Below, piece by piece: positions 7,972-16,774 of a DNA stretch of 50,552 nt. The position numbers were made by a program, and so were the translations under genes. The notes below the pieces were generated by a model. That model saw nothing but the letters and a program-made list of their open reading frames with translations, ran no database searches and had not been told where the DNA came from. The stretch lies in NCBI GenBank assembly GCA_003235575.1, contig QJVW01000051.1, positions 1-50,552 on the forward strand, in the 5' to 3' direction. The stretch comes from Candidatus Eiseniibacteriota bacterium (GTDB lineage Bacteria; Eisenbacteria; RBG-16-71-46; SZUA-252). The stretch's first letter is position 1. Every line of letters starts with the position of its first letter.

Positions 7972-9870
7972 ATGGCGCCCGAAACCGGTCCCCTGCGTGG
8001 CTCGCTCCGGCGCGACCGGATCTTCACCTGGGCCGTCGTCGCGGTCTTCGGGTTGATTCTCCTGCGCCTGTTCACGATGCAGGTCCTTCAGGGCAGCCGC
8101 TACCGGGAGCTCTCGGAGGAGAATCGAATTCGCGTGGAGGTCCTCACCGCCCCGCGGGGCGAGATTCGCGACCGGAAGGGGCGCCTGCTCGCGGACAGCG
8201 TTCCATCGTTCACCGTGACCCTCGACCCGTTCGACCTGGCATACCAGGACGCCCCGGCCGAGCTCGATTCGACGATCGTTCGCCTCGCGGAAATCCTCGG
8301 GGAGGACCCCGGCGACCTGAAGGAGAAGGTGAAGCGGGAGCGCCGGCGATCCTTCACGCCGATCCGGTTGAAGCGCAACGTCGATCTGGCCGCCGTGGCG
8401 ATCGTGACGGAGCACAGCGCCTGGCTGCCCGGTGTCGACGTCGAATCCGAGCCGTTGCGGCGGTACCCGTTCGGCCCGATGGGGTCGCACCTACTAGGCT
8501 ATGTGGGGGAGATCTCCGACAAGGAACTGGAGGACGGCGACCACGACAACTACCTCCGCGGCGATCTGATCGGACGCATGGGGATCGAGCGCCAATACGA
8601 AACGTGGCTCCGCGGCGTCGACGGCAAGCGCTTCGTCGAAGTGAACGCCCTGGGGCGGAAGGCCGAGCTCCTCGGCGACAAGCGACCCATCCTGCCGAAG
8701 CGCGGGGCCGACCTCACGCTGTCGATCGATCTCGATCTGCAGCGTGCCGCGGAGGACGCGTTTGCGCCCGGACAGCGTGGCGCCGTCGTCGCCATCGATC
8801 CGCGAACCGGCGAAGTCCTGGCCATGGCGAGCCGCCCGAACTACAACCCGAACGAGTTTTCGAACGGCATCAGCCAGAAACGCTGGGATGAACTGAGCGA
8901 GGGAGGGAACTATCCCCTGTTCAATCGCGCCGTCCAGGCGACGTACCCGCCTGGCTCCACCATCAAGCCGCTCGTCGCCCTCTGCGGCCTGGCCAGCGGC
9001 GTCATCGCGCCGAGCACGACGTTCCGGGAGGCGTGCGACGGGGCGTTCCAATTCGGCCGGAGGGCGTTTCGCTGCTGGAATCCCAATGGGCACGGGGTTC
9101 AGGCGATGCGCGGGGCGATCGCGCAGTCGTGCGACGTCTACTTCTATCAACTGGGCATCCGACTCGGACTCGACCGGCTGGCGGGGTTCATGAAGGAGCT
9201 GGGGATGTCCGAGCGGAGCGGGATCGACGTGCCGCAGGAACGGCGAGGACTCTTTCCGGACGCGGCGTGGTACGACAAGCGCTTCGGCGCGGGCCGCTGG
9301 AGCCGCGGGCTCATTCTGAATCTCTCCATCGGCCAGGGGGAAATGTCCGTGACGCCGGTGAAGCTGGCACAGGTGACCGCGATGCTGGCGGACGGCGGGA
9401 CGCTGCGACAGCCGCGCGTGGTCCAGAGCATCGCGCGCGACGGCGTCCCCGTCCGCTTTCGCGCGGCGAACGCCGATACGATCTCGCGGCACCTCCCGTT
9501 CGCGGAAGCGCAGCTGGCGCGCGTTCGGGAGGCGATGGAAGCCGTGATGTACGACCCCCACGGGACCGGCTCGCTGGCGCGGATCGAGGGCGTGCGCGTC
9601 GCGGGGAAGACCGGGACGGCGCAGAACTCGCAAGGGGAGGACCACGCCCTCTTCGTGTGCTTCGCGCCGGCGGAGGCTCCGGAAATCTCGATCGCGGTGC
9701 TCGTGGAGAACGCGGGGCACGGCGGCTCCGAGGCCGCGCCGGTGGCGCAGAAGGTGATGCAGGCGTACTTCCACCCCGCCGAAGCGGAGAGTGCGCGCGT
9801 CGCGGCGGAAGCCGCCGCGGCGTTGGCGCCCCGATCGGACGCGACGGCATCCGGATCCGGTAGGGGCTGA
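7972..9870 (+). CDS. mrdA: penicillin-binding protein 2, elongation-specific peptidoglycan transpeptidase
   Basis: The product has 632 residues: an N-terminal membrane anchor (residues about 20-40), a PBP dimerisation/pedestal domain beginning near RGEIRDRKGRLLADS, and a transpeptidase domain. The active-site motifs are complete: Ser329 in PPGSTIKPL (SxxK), SCD at 386-388 (SxN-type) and KTGTAQ from Lys546. The enzyme cross-links peptidoglycan along the lateral wall together with RodA. The ATG lies two bases after the mreD stop and the gene ends one base before rodA. The C-terminal tail after residue 600 is Ala/Glu-rich and probably disordered. Confidence 0.96.
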   Translation: MAPETGPLRGSLRRDRIFTWAVVAVFGLILLRLFTMQVLQGSRYRELSEENRIRVEVLTAPRGEIRDRKGRLLADSVPSFTVTLDPFDLAYQDAPAELDSTIVRLAEILGEDPGDLKEKVKRERRRSFTPIRLKRNVDLAAVAIVTEHSAWLPGVDVESEPLRRYPFGPMGSHLLGYVGEISDKELEDGDHDNYLRGDLIGRMGIERQYETWLRGVDGKRFVEVNALGRKAELLGDKRPILPKRGADLTLSIDLDLQRAAEDAFAPGQRGAVVAIDPRTGEVLAMASRPNYNPNEFSNGISQKRWDELSEGGNYPLFNRAVQATYPPGSTIKPLVALCGLASGVIAPSTTFREACDGAFQFGRRAFRCWNPNGHGVQAMRGAIAQSCDVYFYQLGIRLGLDRLAGFMKELGMSERSGIDVPQERRGLFPDAAWYDKRFGAGRWSRGLILNLSIGQGEMSVTPVKLAQVTAMLADGGTLRQPRVVQSIARDGVPVRFRAANADTISRHLPFAEAQLARVREAMEAVMYDPHGTGSLARIEGVRVAGKTGTAQNSQGEDHALFVCFAPAEAPEISIAVLVENAGHGGSEAAPVAQKVMQAYFHPAEAESARVAAEAAAALAPRSDATASGSGRG

Positions 9871-9871
9871 C

Positions 9872-11101
9872 ATGGCGACCTCCAAGCTCGCCGGCGAGAT
9901 CGACCGCCCGCTCCTGATCGCCTCGATCCTCCTCGCGCTGATCGGCATCGTCTTCGTCTACAGCGCCACGGCCAGCGCGATCATGGAGGCGAAGCAGGGC
10001 CTCTACCTCAAACAACTCATCTGGCTCGGCATCGCCCTCGTCGGAGCGGGCGCCGTGGCGGCGGTCCCGTATCGCATCTACGAAGGGAAGAGCGCCTACC
10101 TCCTCTACGGCATCGGACTCGCGATGCTGGTGCTGACGATCTTCATCGGGCACGTCGGGCTGGGCGCCCAGCGATGGCTGGGCTGGGGCCCCGTGAAGTT
10201 CCAGCCTTCCGAACTGGCGAAGGTGGCGACGGTGCTGGTCTTGGCCACGGTGCTCGCCGACAGGAAGACCGACCTCAGCAAGGTGCGGTCGCTCGTGAAG
10301 CCGTGCCTGCTTGCCGCGATTCCGTTTGCCTTGGTCCTGAAGCAGCCGGACCTCGGCACGTCGGTTTCGTTCCTGGTGATCCTCATCACGATGCTCTTCT
10401 GGGGCGGGTTGCCGCCCCTCTACCTGTTCCTGCTCCTGACCCCGGTCATCAACGTCGTGCTCTCGTTCTTCCTGCCCCTCTGGATCCTCTTCGCGGCCAT
10501 TCTCGCGTTCGTGCTCTACCGATCCCGGCTTCGCCTCATGCCGATCCTGCTCGTCGTCGCCCTGAACCTCGTCGTCGGCGTCGTGACGCCCCAAGTGTGG
10601 AATCACCTCGAGCCCTACCAGCGGCAGCGCGTCACGACGTTCCTCGATCCGAACGGCGATCCCTACGGGGCGGGCTATCAGATCATCCAGTCGAAGATCG
10701 CGATCGGTTCGGGGCAGGTGTGGGGGAAGGGGCTGATGCACGGCACGCAAAAGGGATTGGCGTTCCTCCCGGAGCAGCACACCGACTTCATCTTCTCCGT
10801 CGTCGGGGAGGAAGCGGGCTTCCTCGGCGCCGGGCTGGTGACGGTGCTCTACCTCACGCTGATCGGGCGGGGCATCAAGATCGCGCACCACGCACGAAAT
10901 CGCTTCGCCAGCCTCCTCGCCATTGGCATGACCGGTATCTTCCTGTACCATATCCTCGTCAACCTGTTCATGACGCTGGGGCTCGCCCCCGTGACCGGCC
11001 TACCGCTGCCGCTCTTGAGTTATGGAGGCACGTCACTCCTCACGAGCTTCCTGCAGATCGGCCTGATCCAAAACGTCGCCATGCGATGGCGGGAGTACTG
11101 A
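9872..11101 (+). CDS. rodA: SEDS peptidoglycan glycosyltransferase RodA
   Basis: A 409-residue polytopic protein of about ten membrane segments. SEDS hallmarks are visible: IVFVYSATASA in the first segment, LGWGPVKFQPSELAKV, FLPEQHTDFIFSVVGEEAGFLGA and the C-terminal LPLLSYGGTSLLTSF. RodA polymerises lipid II into glycan strands and works as a pair with PBP2, encoded just upstream. I start at ATG 9872 rather than at the longer in-frame extension, which would lie inside mrdA. An unusually hydrophobic stretch near residues 170-240 suggests one or two extra membrane segments compared with E. coli RodA. Confidence 0.96.
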   Translation: MATSKLAGEIDRPLLIASILLALIGIVFVYSATASAIMEAKQGLYLKQLIWLGIALVGAGAVAAVPYRIYEGKSAYLLYGIGLAMLVLTIFIGHVGLGAQRWLGWGPVKFQPSELAKVATVLVLATVLADRKTDLSKVRSLVKPCLLAAIPFALVLKQPDLGTSVSFLVILITMLFWGGLPPLYLFLLLTPVINVVLSFFLPLWILFAAILAFVLYRSRLRLMPILLVVALNLVVGVVTPQVWNHLEPYQRQRVTTFLDPNGDPYGAGYQIIQSKIAIGSGQVWGKGLMHGTQKGLAFLPEQHTDFIFSVVGEEAGFLGAGLVTVLYLTLIGRGIKIAHHARNRFASLLAIGMTGIFLYHILVNLFMTLGLAPVTGLPLPLLSYGGTSLLTSFLQIGLIQNVAMRWREY

Positions 11102-11112
11102 GCCGAAACCAC

Positions 11113-11949
11113 GTGCATCCAACCCTTCTCAAGTTCCAGGGCATCGAGCTACACACCTACGGGCTGCTTCTCGCCATCGCGTTTCTCCTTGGCATTCAGC
11201 TCTTCGTCGCCCGCTCACGGGCGCGGGGCCTGCCCGAGGAGCCGATGCACACCCTGGCGCTCTGGCTGCTCCTCCTCGCCATCGCCGGCGGACGCGCGCT
11301 CTTCGTTCTGACGCATTGGTCGGACTACGCGCCCGACCCCCTCGCGATCTTCCGACTTTGGGAAGGCGGGCTGATGCTCTACGGGGGGTACATCCTCGCG
11401 ATCGCGGGCGGCATCGTCTACGTGCGCCGCGCCAAGATTCCCGTGTGGCGCGTCGCCGACGCCGTGGCTCCCAGCATGGCGCTGGGCGTCGGCATCGGGC
11501 GGCTGGGCTGCTTCATGAACGGCTGCTGCTACGGACTCCCGACGACGTTGCCCTGGGGCATTCACTTCCCGCCGGACAGCGCGCCCTCGTATCACTTCGG
11601 GGGTCTTCCGCTCCACCCGTCGCAGCTCTATCTTTCGGGGGCGGGGTTCCTGATCTTCGCCACGCTGCTGATGCTCGACCGCAGGCGGCGATTCGATGGA
11701 TGGCTATTCTGGAGCTACATCGCGATCGACGCCGGATTTCGATTCCTGATCGATTTCACTCGCTACTACGACCAGACGAGCGCGATCGGGTCGATCGGCC
11801 CACTCTCGTTCAACGTGAACCAGGTGCTGAGCGCGGGGCTGATCCTGACCGCGCTCGTGATGCTCCGCGTCCTGGCGCGCCGCCCGGCCCCCGCGGACCA
11901 GGGGCCGGCGAAGACCACCGACGCGGCGAGCCCGCTCGCGGCCCCCTAG
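11113..11949 (+). CDS. lgt: prolipoprotein diacylglyceryl transferase
   Basis: A 278-residue inner-membrane enzyme that transfers diacylglycerol from phosphatidylglycerol to the lipobox cysteine of prolipoproteins. The N-terminus MHPTLLKFQGIELHTYGLLL is typical, and the Lgt signature appears as GIGRLGCFMNGCCYG, the Cys-rich variant found outside Proteobacteria, followed by HPSQLY. I prefer the GTG at 11113, which fits the family N-terminus. An in-frame ATG at 11086 would overlap rodA; neither has a clear ribosome site. Lipoprotein substrates in this window include BamD and perhaps LptC. Confidence 0.93.
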   Translation: MHPTLLKFQGIELHTYGLLLAIAFLLGIQLFVARSRARGLPEEPMHTLALWLLLLAIAGGRALFVLTHWSDYAPDPLAIFRLWEGGLMLYGGYILAIAGGIVYVRRAKIPVWRVADAVAPSMALGVGIGRLGCFMNGCCYGLPTTLPWGIHFPPDSAPSYHFGGLPLHPSQLYLSGAGFLIFATLLMLDRRRRFDGWLFWSYIAIDAGFRFLIDFTRYYDQTSAIGSIGPLSFNVNQVLSAGLILTALVMLRVLARRPAPADQGPAKTTDAASPLAAP

Positions 11950-11953
11950 CACG

Positions 11954-12817
11954 GTGACCGCCGCGCCCGCCGATCCGCCTGCGGCCCCGGGACCGGCGCG
12001 CTACGCCCTCCTCGGATCCCCGGTAGTCCACTCGCTGTCGCCCGTCATGCAGCGCGCCGCGTTCACGGCCGAGGCGATCGCGGCGACCTATGAGTTGTTC
12101 GACGTCGCGCCCGACGCCTTGGCGACGACGCTGGCGGCGCTGCATCGCGAAGGGTACGCGGGCCTCAATCTGACCGCGCCGCTCAAGGAACGGGCCTGGC
12201 CCCATCTCGCGGACGCCACGCCGGAGGCGGAGCGCCTCCGATCGGTGAATACGCTGATCCGCTGCGATGCCGGCTGGCGGGGGGACGTCACCGATGGCGC
12301 TGGGTTCGCGGCCTGGGCGCGGGAAGCGGCGGTTCCGTTCCGCGGGGCCGCGGTGGCGCTTCTGGGATCCGGGGGCGCGGCGCGCGCCATCGCAGCCTAT
12401 ATGGGCTCGCTGGGCGCGGCCGCGGTTGTCGTAGGAGCGCGGCACGTCGGGCGCGCCGAGGCGCTGGTCGGGGCCGTGGCCGGCGGCGGCGCGGGTACCG
12501 AGTGGGGCGCGCGGCTCCTCTCCGATGGGCGCCCCGGGCGGACCATCACGGTTCTCGTGCGGGCGCTCTCGACGGGCGCGTTCCAGCCGGAGGAGTCGGC
12601 GTGGTGGGACGCCGTCGCGCCCGGGGGGATGGTCATCGATCTGAACTATGGCTCGCTCGCGGCCGCGACGCGGGCTCGAGCGGCGGCATCGGGGATACGC
12701 TTCGACGATGGGCGGGGCATGTTGCTTCACCAAGGCGCCCTGGCCTTCGAGCGATGGACGGGGAGGAAACCGCCGCTGGAGGCGATGCGGCGGGCGCTGG
12801 AGGCGGCGACGGCGTAA
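11954..12817 (+). CDS. aroE: shikimate dehydrogenase
   Basis: The 287-residue protein has the shikimate-binding start YALLGSPVVHSLSPVMQ, the catalytic-lysine segment as GLNLTAPLKE (family NVTxPxK), VNTLIR, the NADP-binding loop LLGSGGAARAIAAY and the C-terminal GMLLHQGALAFERWTG. AroE reduces 3-dehydroshikimate in aromatic amino-acid synthesis. The start is GTG 11954, four bases after lgt, with no strong ribosome site, so coupling to lgt is likely. The Leu and Ala changes in the NVTxP motif are mild. A general shikimate/quinate dehydrogenase cannot be excluded, but no other aro gene is nearby. Confidence 0.87.
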   Translation: MTAAPADPPAAPGPARYALLGSPVVHSLSPVMQRAAFTAEAIAATYELFDVAPDALATTLAALHREGYAGLNLTAPLKERAWPHLADATPEAERLRSVNTLIRCDAGWRGDVTDGAGFAAWAREAAVPFRGAAVALLGSGGAARAIAAYMGSLGAAAVVVGARHVGRAEALVGAVAGGGAGTEWGARLLSDGRPGRTITVLVRALSTGAFQPEESAWWDAVAPGGMVIDLNYGSLAAATRARAAASGIRFDDGRGMLLHQGALAFERWTGRKPPLEAMRRALEAATA

Positions 12818-12846
12818 CGAGCGCGGCGGTCGGGGAGGACGGGGTA

Positions 12847-13785
12847 GTGGGTGGAGGTCGACGCCCCGCCGGGGGCGGTTGGGCGCGCGCGCTGGCGGGC
12901 GATCTGCTGGACGCGCTGACCGACCGGCGATGCCCGGGATGCGAGGGGCCGCTGGAGCGGACGGAACTGGTGTGCGCCGCCTGCGACGCGGCCATCGATC
13001 GAAGCGGATCGGTGCTCTGCCTCGCCTGTCTCCGTGGAGATCCAGCAGACGCGGTTCCGGCGGCGGGCGCGCGAGGCTGCCCGCGGCACGGCTCACGAAC
13101 GCTCCTCCTCGCGGGACCGCCCCACGCCGCCCCCCTCGACGCCGTCGTGCGGCATTTCAAGTACGCCGGAGCGTCACGCCTGGGTCGCTGGCTGGCCTCG
13201 TTGGTGCCCGAGCCGCCCGGAGTATCGGAGCGCTTCGGGCGCGAGGCCGTGATCGTTCCCGTTCCGCTCCACGTTGCGCGGCGCGCCGCCCGGGGATTCG
13301 ATCAGGCGGCGCTTCTGGCGGAGCACGTCGGCGCCTGGTGGGGCGTGCCGGTGGTCCACGCCCTGCGCCGCGTGCGGGACACGGCCCCCCAGGCCCGCGG
13401 CGGCGCGGACGAGCGGCGGCGGAATGTTCGCGGCGCGTTCGCGCTGGCGGCGGACAAGCGTGAAGTCGTCCGGGGTCGAACCGTGCTGCTGATCGACGAC
13501 GTCGCCACCACGGGGTCCACGCTTCTCGAAGCGCACGAGGCCCTTGCGACCGCGCACCCGGCTTGGGTCCTGGCGCTCGCGGCGGCCCACGGAGGCGGCC
13601 CCGAGGGGCCGCAATTGACTTCCAATGATGACGTTGCGGGGGTTCCTGGCGTTGTGCTAGAGTCTCAGGCTTGGCAGATTGGGACGAAGCCGTCCTCAGT
13701 GCATCCATATCGTTCTATTTCCGAACCACTTGCAACGGATCGTCGCGATCGAGGAGAGGGGCATGGACAAGCTGCGTCTGCTTGA
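12847..13785 (+). CDS. comF: ComF-family phosphoribosyltransferase-like protein with unusual C-terminal extension
   Basis: The N-terminal part has Cys pairs of the ComF zinc-ribbon type (CPGCEGPL; CAAC; CLAC). The rest is a phosphoribosyltransferase fold with the PRPP loop VLLIDDVATTGSTL. ComF helps natural transformation in some bacteria; its biochemical role is poorly known. The GTG at 12847 follows GGGGAGGA at seven bases and is preferred to an upstream ATG inside aroE. The family fold should end near ALAAAH (about base 13590). The frame then continues for some 65 residues through a perfect hairpin and a promoter to a stop inside the next gene. This tail looks non-coding (see findings). 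Confidence 0.83.
   Translation: MGGGRRPAGGGWARALAGDLLDALTDRRCPGCEGPLERTELVCAACDAAIDRSGSVLCLACLRGDPADAVPAAGARGCPRHGSRTLLLAGPPHAAPLDAVVRHFKYAGASRLGRWLASLVPEPPGVSERFGREAVIVPVPLHVARRAARGFDQAALLAEHVGAWWGVPVVHALRRVRDTAPQARGGADERRRNVRGAFALAADKREVVRGRTVLLIDDVATTGSTLLEAHEALATAHPAWVLALAAAHGGGPEGPQLTSNDDVAGVPGVVLESQAWQIGTKPSSVHPYRSISEPLATDRRDRGEGHGQAASA
13595..13612 (+). terminator. perfect GC hairpin at the end of the comF domain
   Basis: GCGGCCCC (13595-13602) and GGGGCCGC (13605-13612) are a perfect 8-base inverted repeat around GA, effectively a 7-bp stem with a CGAG loop. AATTGACTTCC follows, without a T-run. It lies just upstream of the promoter at 13634-13663, as a terminator or attenuator between two units would. 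It is also in the open comF frame, so coding coincidence remains possible. Confidence 0.5.
13634..13663 (+). promoter_or_regulatory. internal extended -10 promoter for the radical SAM gene
   Basis: TTGCGG (13634-13639), an 18-base spacer and TAGAGT (13658-13663) preceded by TGC, giving TGCTAGAGT. The predicted start near 13670 leaves a leader of about 93 bases before the ATG at 13763. It overlaps the C-terminal extension of comF and would allow the radical SAM-rng-rplU-rpmA-mdh part to be expressed apart from the shape genes. Confidence 0.6.
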
Positions 13786-16774
13786 CGAAGCATACCTGCC
13801 GCTGGTGACCAAACCGAGCCGCTACTCGGGAAGTTTCTTGCACGCGGCCCGGAAGGACCCGGCGACGGCGAAGGTCCGGGTCCTGCTCTGTTTTCCCGAC
13901 CTCTACGAGATCGGGATGTCGTATCTCGGACTGAAGATCCTCTACCACATGGTGAACAACCGTCCGGACGGCGCCGCGGAGCTCTGCTTCACGCCTTGGG
14001 GGGACATGGAGCGGCTCATGCGCGCGGAGGGAATTCCCCTCTACTCGCTCGAGTCGCGGACCCCGGCGCGGGAATTCGACGTGATCGGCGTCTCCCTCCA
14101 GTACGAGCTCGCCTACACGAACATGCTCACGATGATCGACCTGGCCGGGATTCCCCTGCGTGCCAAGGATCGCCGGGAAGATGATCCGATCGTCGTCGCG
14201 GGCGGTCTCTGCACGGTGAACCCGGAGCCCTTCGCCCCGTTCGTCGACGCGGTGGTGGTCGGGGACGGGGAAGAAGTGATGATGGAGATCTGCGATCTGA
14301 TCGCCGAGCGCCGGGACGGGCGGATGTCGCGCGCGGAATTGCTCCGCCGCCTCGCGGCGCTCGAAGGGGTGTACGTCCCCGCGCTGTTCGCCGAGGTGAT
14401 GAACCCCTACGGCTTCGTGGCGCGGGAGGCGCTGCCCGACGCCGCGGTCGCCCGTCCGCGATTCCGGTGGGTGCCGGCGCTCGACCCGGCGTACTACCCG
14501 GAAAAGCCGCTGCTGTCGCCGACGGAGATCACGCACGACCGGCTGGGCGTCGAGGTGATGCGCGGCTGCACCCGCGGCTGCCGCTTCTGCCTGGCGGGCT
14601 ACATGAACCGCCCGCTGCGCGAGAAGCGCGCCGACCAAGTCGCCAAGGAAGTCCAGTGCGGCATCGTGCACGCCGGATGGGACGAGGTCTCGCTCCTGTC
14701 GCTTTCGACGACCGATTACAAGCAGCTCCCGGTGGTGCTCCATGAGCTCGACCGGTTCACGAACGAGTTCGGCGTCTCGGTCTCGCTGCCGTCGACGCGC
14801 GTCGGAACGCTGGCTCCGTCCGTGGCCGACAAGATCGGACAGGGGCGGAAGGGGAGCATCACGTTCGCGCCCGAGGCGGGAACCCAACGGATGCGCGACG
14901 TGATCAACAAGGGGATCGACGAGGCCGAGCTCGAGTACTCCGTCAAGCTGGCCCGCGACCAGGGGTGGGGCGGCATCAAGTTCTACTTCATGATCGGCCT
15001 GCCCACCGAGACGATGGAAGACATCGACGGGATCGCCGCGACGCTGCGCAAGGCGCAGGAGTGGGCGCGCGGGGGCAACAAGCGCATGCACTTCAACGTG
15101 GGGATCTCGCCGCACGTGCCGAAGTCGCACACGCCGTTCCAGTGGGAGATCCAGGACGATATGGAGACCCTGGCCGCGAAGATCGATCGCCTGAAGAAGG
15201 GCTTTCGCGGCATGGGCAACGTTCGGCTCAAGTGGCGCGATCCGAAGACGGCCTTCCTGGAGGGCGTCTTCGCGCGCGGCGACGCCCGGACGGCGGACGC
15301 GCTCGAGGCGGCCTGGAAGCTCGGCGCGCGCTTCGACGGCTGGTCCGAGTGCTTCGACTTCGGGCTCTGGATGCGCGCCTTCGAATCCGTCGGCGTCGAC
15401 CCCTCGATCTACCTGCGTCCGCGCGATCTCGACGAGCAGCTTCCGTGGGACCATATCCGCACGCCGGTCGTGAAGAAATTCCTGCTGGAGGAACGCGCGA
15501 AGGCCTACGCGGCCGCGCTGACCCCCGACTGCCGGGATCACGCCTGCTACCGGTGCGGCGCCCCCTGCTTCACGCCGAAGGCGCGGGAGGGACGGCGCCT
15601 GTCGCTTCAGCTGGCGCCGGGACAGGGGACCGACCCGACATCGTTGGCGTTCTCCGTGCCGCCGGACGTGACCACCGATGACATTCGGGCGCGCGTCGCG
15701 GAGTTGGAGGAGGCGCCGATCGATGCCCTCAAGGGAACGACCGCGCCGCCACCCAGCGCCGAGAAGACGACCGTGAACGGCAACGGCCATCGAAACGGAA
15801 ATGGAAACGGCAACGGCAACGGTGCGGGCAAGGGGAGCGGCGCCGCCGCCTCTCAGCACGCCGGGGCTCCGTCCGGGGCGGACGCCGCGGAAAGCCTCGT
15901 CGGGCGCACGTTCGGCCGCCGCCGCCGCGTCTGGCCGACCGCTTCGCGCGGCACGGAGGCGACGCGCTATCGCGTCGCCTACGAAAAGATCGGGCCGGCG
16001 CGCTTTACGTCGCACCTGGACCTCGTCCGGATCTTCGACCGCGCGCTCCGCGTCGCCAAGATCCCGATGGCGTACACGCAGGGTTTCAACCGGCACGCGA
16101 AGATCGCCTACGGACCGCCCCTCTCGCTGGGCGCGACGAGCCGGGCGGAATATTTCGATCTGGAATTGGCCCAGGCCGTCTCCTGGGACACGATCGCGGC
16201 CCTGAACTCGATCCTTCCGGAGGGTGTGCGCATCCTCGAGGGACGACCCTTCTCGCGAAACGTGGAATCGCTCATGTCGGTGATCACCCGCGCGGACTAC
16301 CGCGTGACGCTCACCGAATCGTTGATGGACCGACTCGCGCGCGGCGAAGACGTGCACCGCGTGCGACAGGAGCTGGAACGGAGCGCGCAGGCGTTCCGGG
16401 CGGCGGATTCCTGGCCGGTGCAGAAGCCGAGCCAGGGTGCGGCGAAGACCGTAAACGCGCGCCCCGCCGTCATTCTGCTGGAGCCGCTCGCCGAGGGATC
16501 GCTCCCCGGCGTGAAGGTGGCGTCGCGACTGCAGACGCAGGGATACGTGCGTCCCGATCTGCTGCTCCGCAGCCTGCTCCCGTCCTTCGAATTCGATTCC
16601 CGCCTCCTTCGCGTGAGCCGCGAGGCTCTGTCGGTGGAGCGGGGAACGACGCTCTTCACGCCTCTCGAGGCGCTGGAGGAGTCGTCGTTCTGGCGGGCCA
16701 TGCCCGTGGACCGCGACGGTGCGGCCACGACGGATGCGACCCTGGAGGTGGATGCGCCGAGAAATCATCATTAA
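13763..16774 (+). CDS. B12-binding-like radical SAM protein fused to a DUF2344 domain
   Basis: The 1003-residue protein begins with a B12-binding-like Rossmann region (VRVLLCFPDLYEIGMSYLGL). The radical SAM domain follows, with its [4Fe-4S] ligands Cys269, Cys273 and Cys276 in CTRGCRFC. A cysteine-containing segment lies at residues 593-606 (CRDHACYRCGAPC), then an Asn-Gly repeat linker (about 672-687), and from about residue 735 a DUF2344 domain (ARFTSHLDLVRIFDRAL ... YTQGFNRHAKIAYGP). In many bacteria the two halves are separate neighbouring genes upstream of rng-rplU-rpmA, exactly the context here. The reaction and substrate are unknown; the neighbours suggest RNA or ribosome modification, which is inference. 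GAGGAGAGG precedes the ATG; the 3' end overlaps rng. Confidence 0.85.
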   Translation: MDKLRLLDEAYLPLVTKPSRYSGSFLHAARKDPATAKVRVLLCFPDLYEIGMSYLGLKILYHMVNNRPDGAAELCFTPWGDMERLMRAEGIPLYSLESRTPAREFDVIGVSLQYELAYTNMLTMIDLAGIPLRAKDRREDDPIVVAGGLCTVNPEPFAPFVDAVVVGDGEEVMMEICDLIAERRDGRMSRAELLRRLAALEGVYVPALFAEVMNPYGFVAREALPDAAVARPRFRWVPALDPAYYPEKPLLSPTEITHDRLGVEVMRGCTRGCRFCLAGYMNRPLREKRADQVAKEVQCGIVHAGWDEVSLLSLSTTDYKQLPVVLHELDRFTNEFGVSVSLPSTRVGTLAPSVADKIGQGRKGSITFAPEAGTQRMRDVINKGIDEAELEYSVKLARDQGWGGIKFYFMIGLPTETMEDIDGIAATLRKAQEWARGGNKRMHFNVGISPHVPKSHTPFQWEIQDDMETLAAKIDRLKKGFRGMGNVRLKWRDPKTAFLEGVFARGDARTADALEAAWKLGARFDGWSECFDFGLWMRAFESVGVDPSIYLRPRDLDEQLPWDHIRTPVVKKFLLEERAKAYAAALTPDCRDHACYRCGAPCFTPKAREGRRLSLQLAPGQGTDPTSLAFSVPPDVTTDDIRARVAELEEAPIDALKGTTAPPPSAEKTTVNGNGHRNGNGNGNGNGAGKGSGAAASQHAGAPSGADAAESLVGRTFGRRRRVWPTASRGTEATRYRVAYEKIGPARFTSHLDLVRIFDRALRVAKIPMAYTQGFNRHAKIAYGPPLSLGATSRAEYFDLELAQAVSWDTIAALNSILPEGVRILEGRPFSRNVESLMSVITRADYRVTLTESLMDRLARGEDVHRVRQELERSAQAFRAADSWPVQKPSQGAAKTVNARPAVILLEPLAEGSLPGVKVASRLQTQGYVRPDLLLRSLLPSFEFDSRLLRVSREALSVERGTTLFTPLEALEESSFWRAMPVDRDGAATTDATLEVDAPRNHH
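15776..15823 (+). repeat. Asn-Gly codon repeat in the radical SAM protein linker
   Basis: Sixteen codons, built mainly from AACGGC, AACGGA and AATGGA units, encode an alternating Asn-Gly stretch broken once by His-Arg. It joins the radical SAM half to the DUF2344 half and should be a flexible tether. Such a hexameric repeat is prone to length change between strains. Confidence 0.85.

Noticed and set aside
13615-13620. TTGACT as a -35 box upstream of the radical SAM gene
   Set aside because: The nearest good -10 (TAGAGT at 13658) is 37 bases away; TTGCGG at 13634 has the correct spacing instead.
15776-15823. Short tandem repeat as a CRISPR or other repeat array
   Set aside because: The units are six bases, in frame, and encode a protein linker; there are no spacers.
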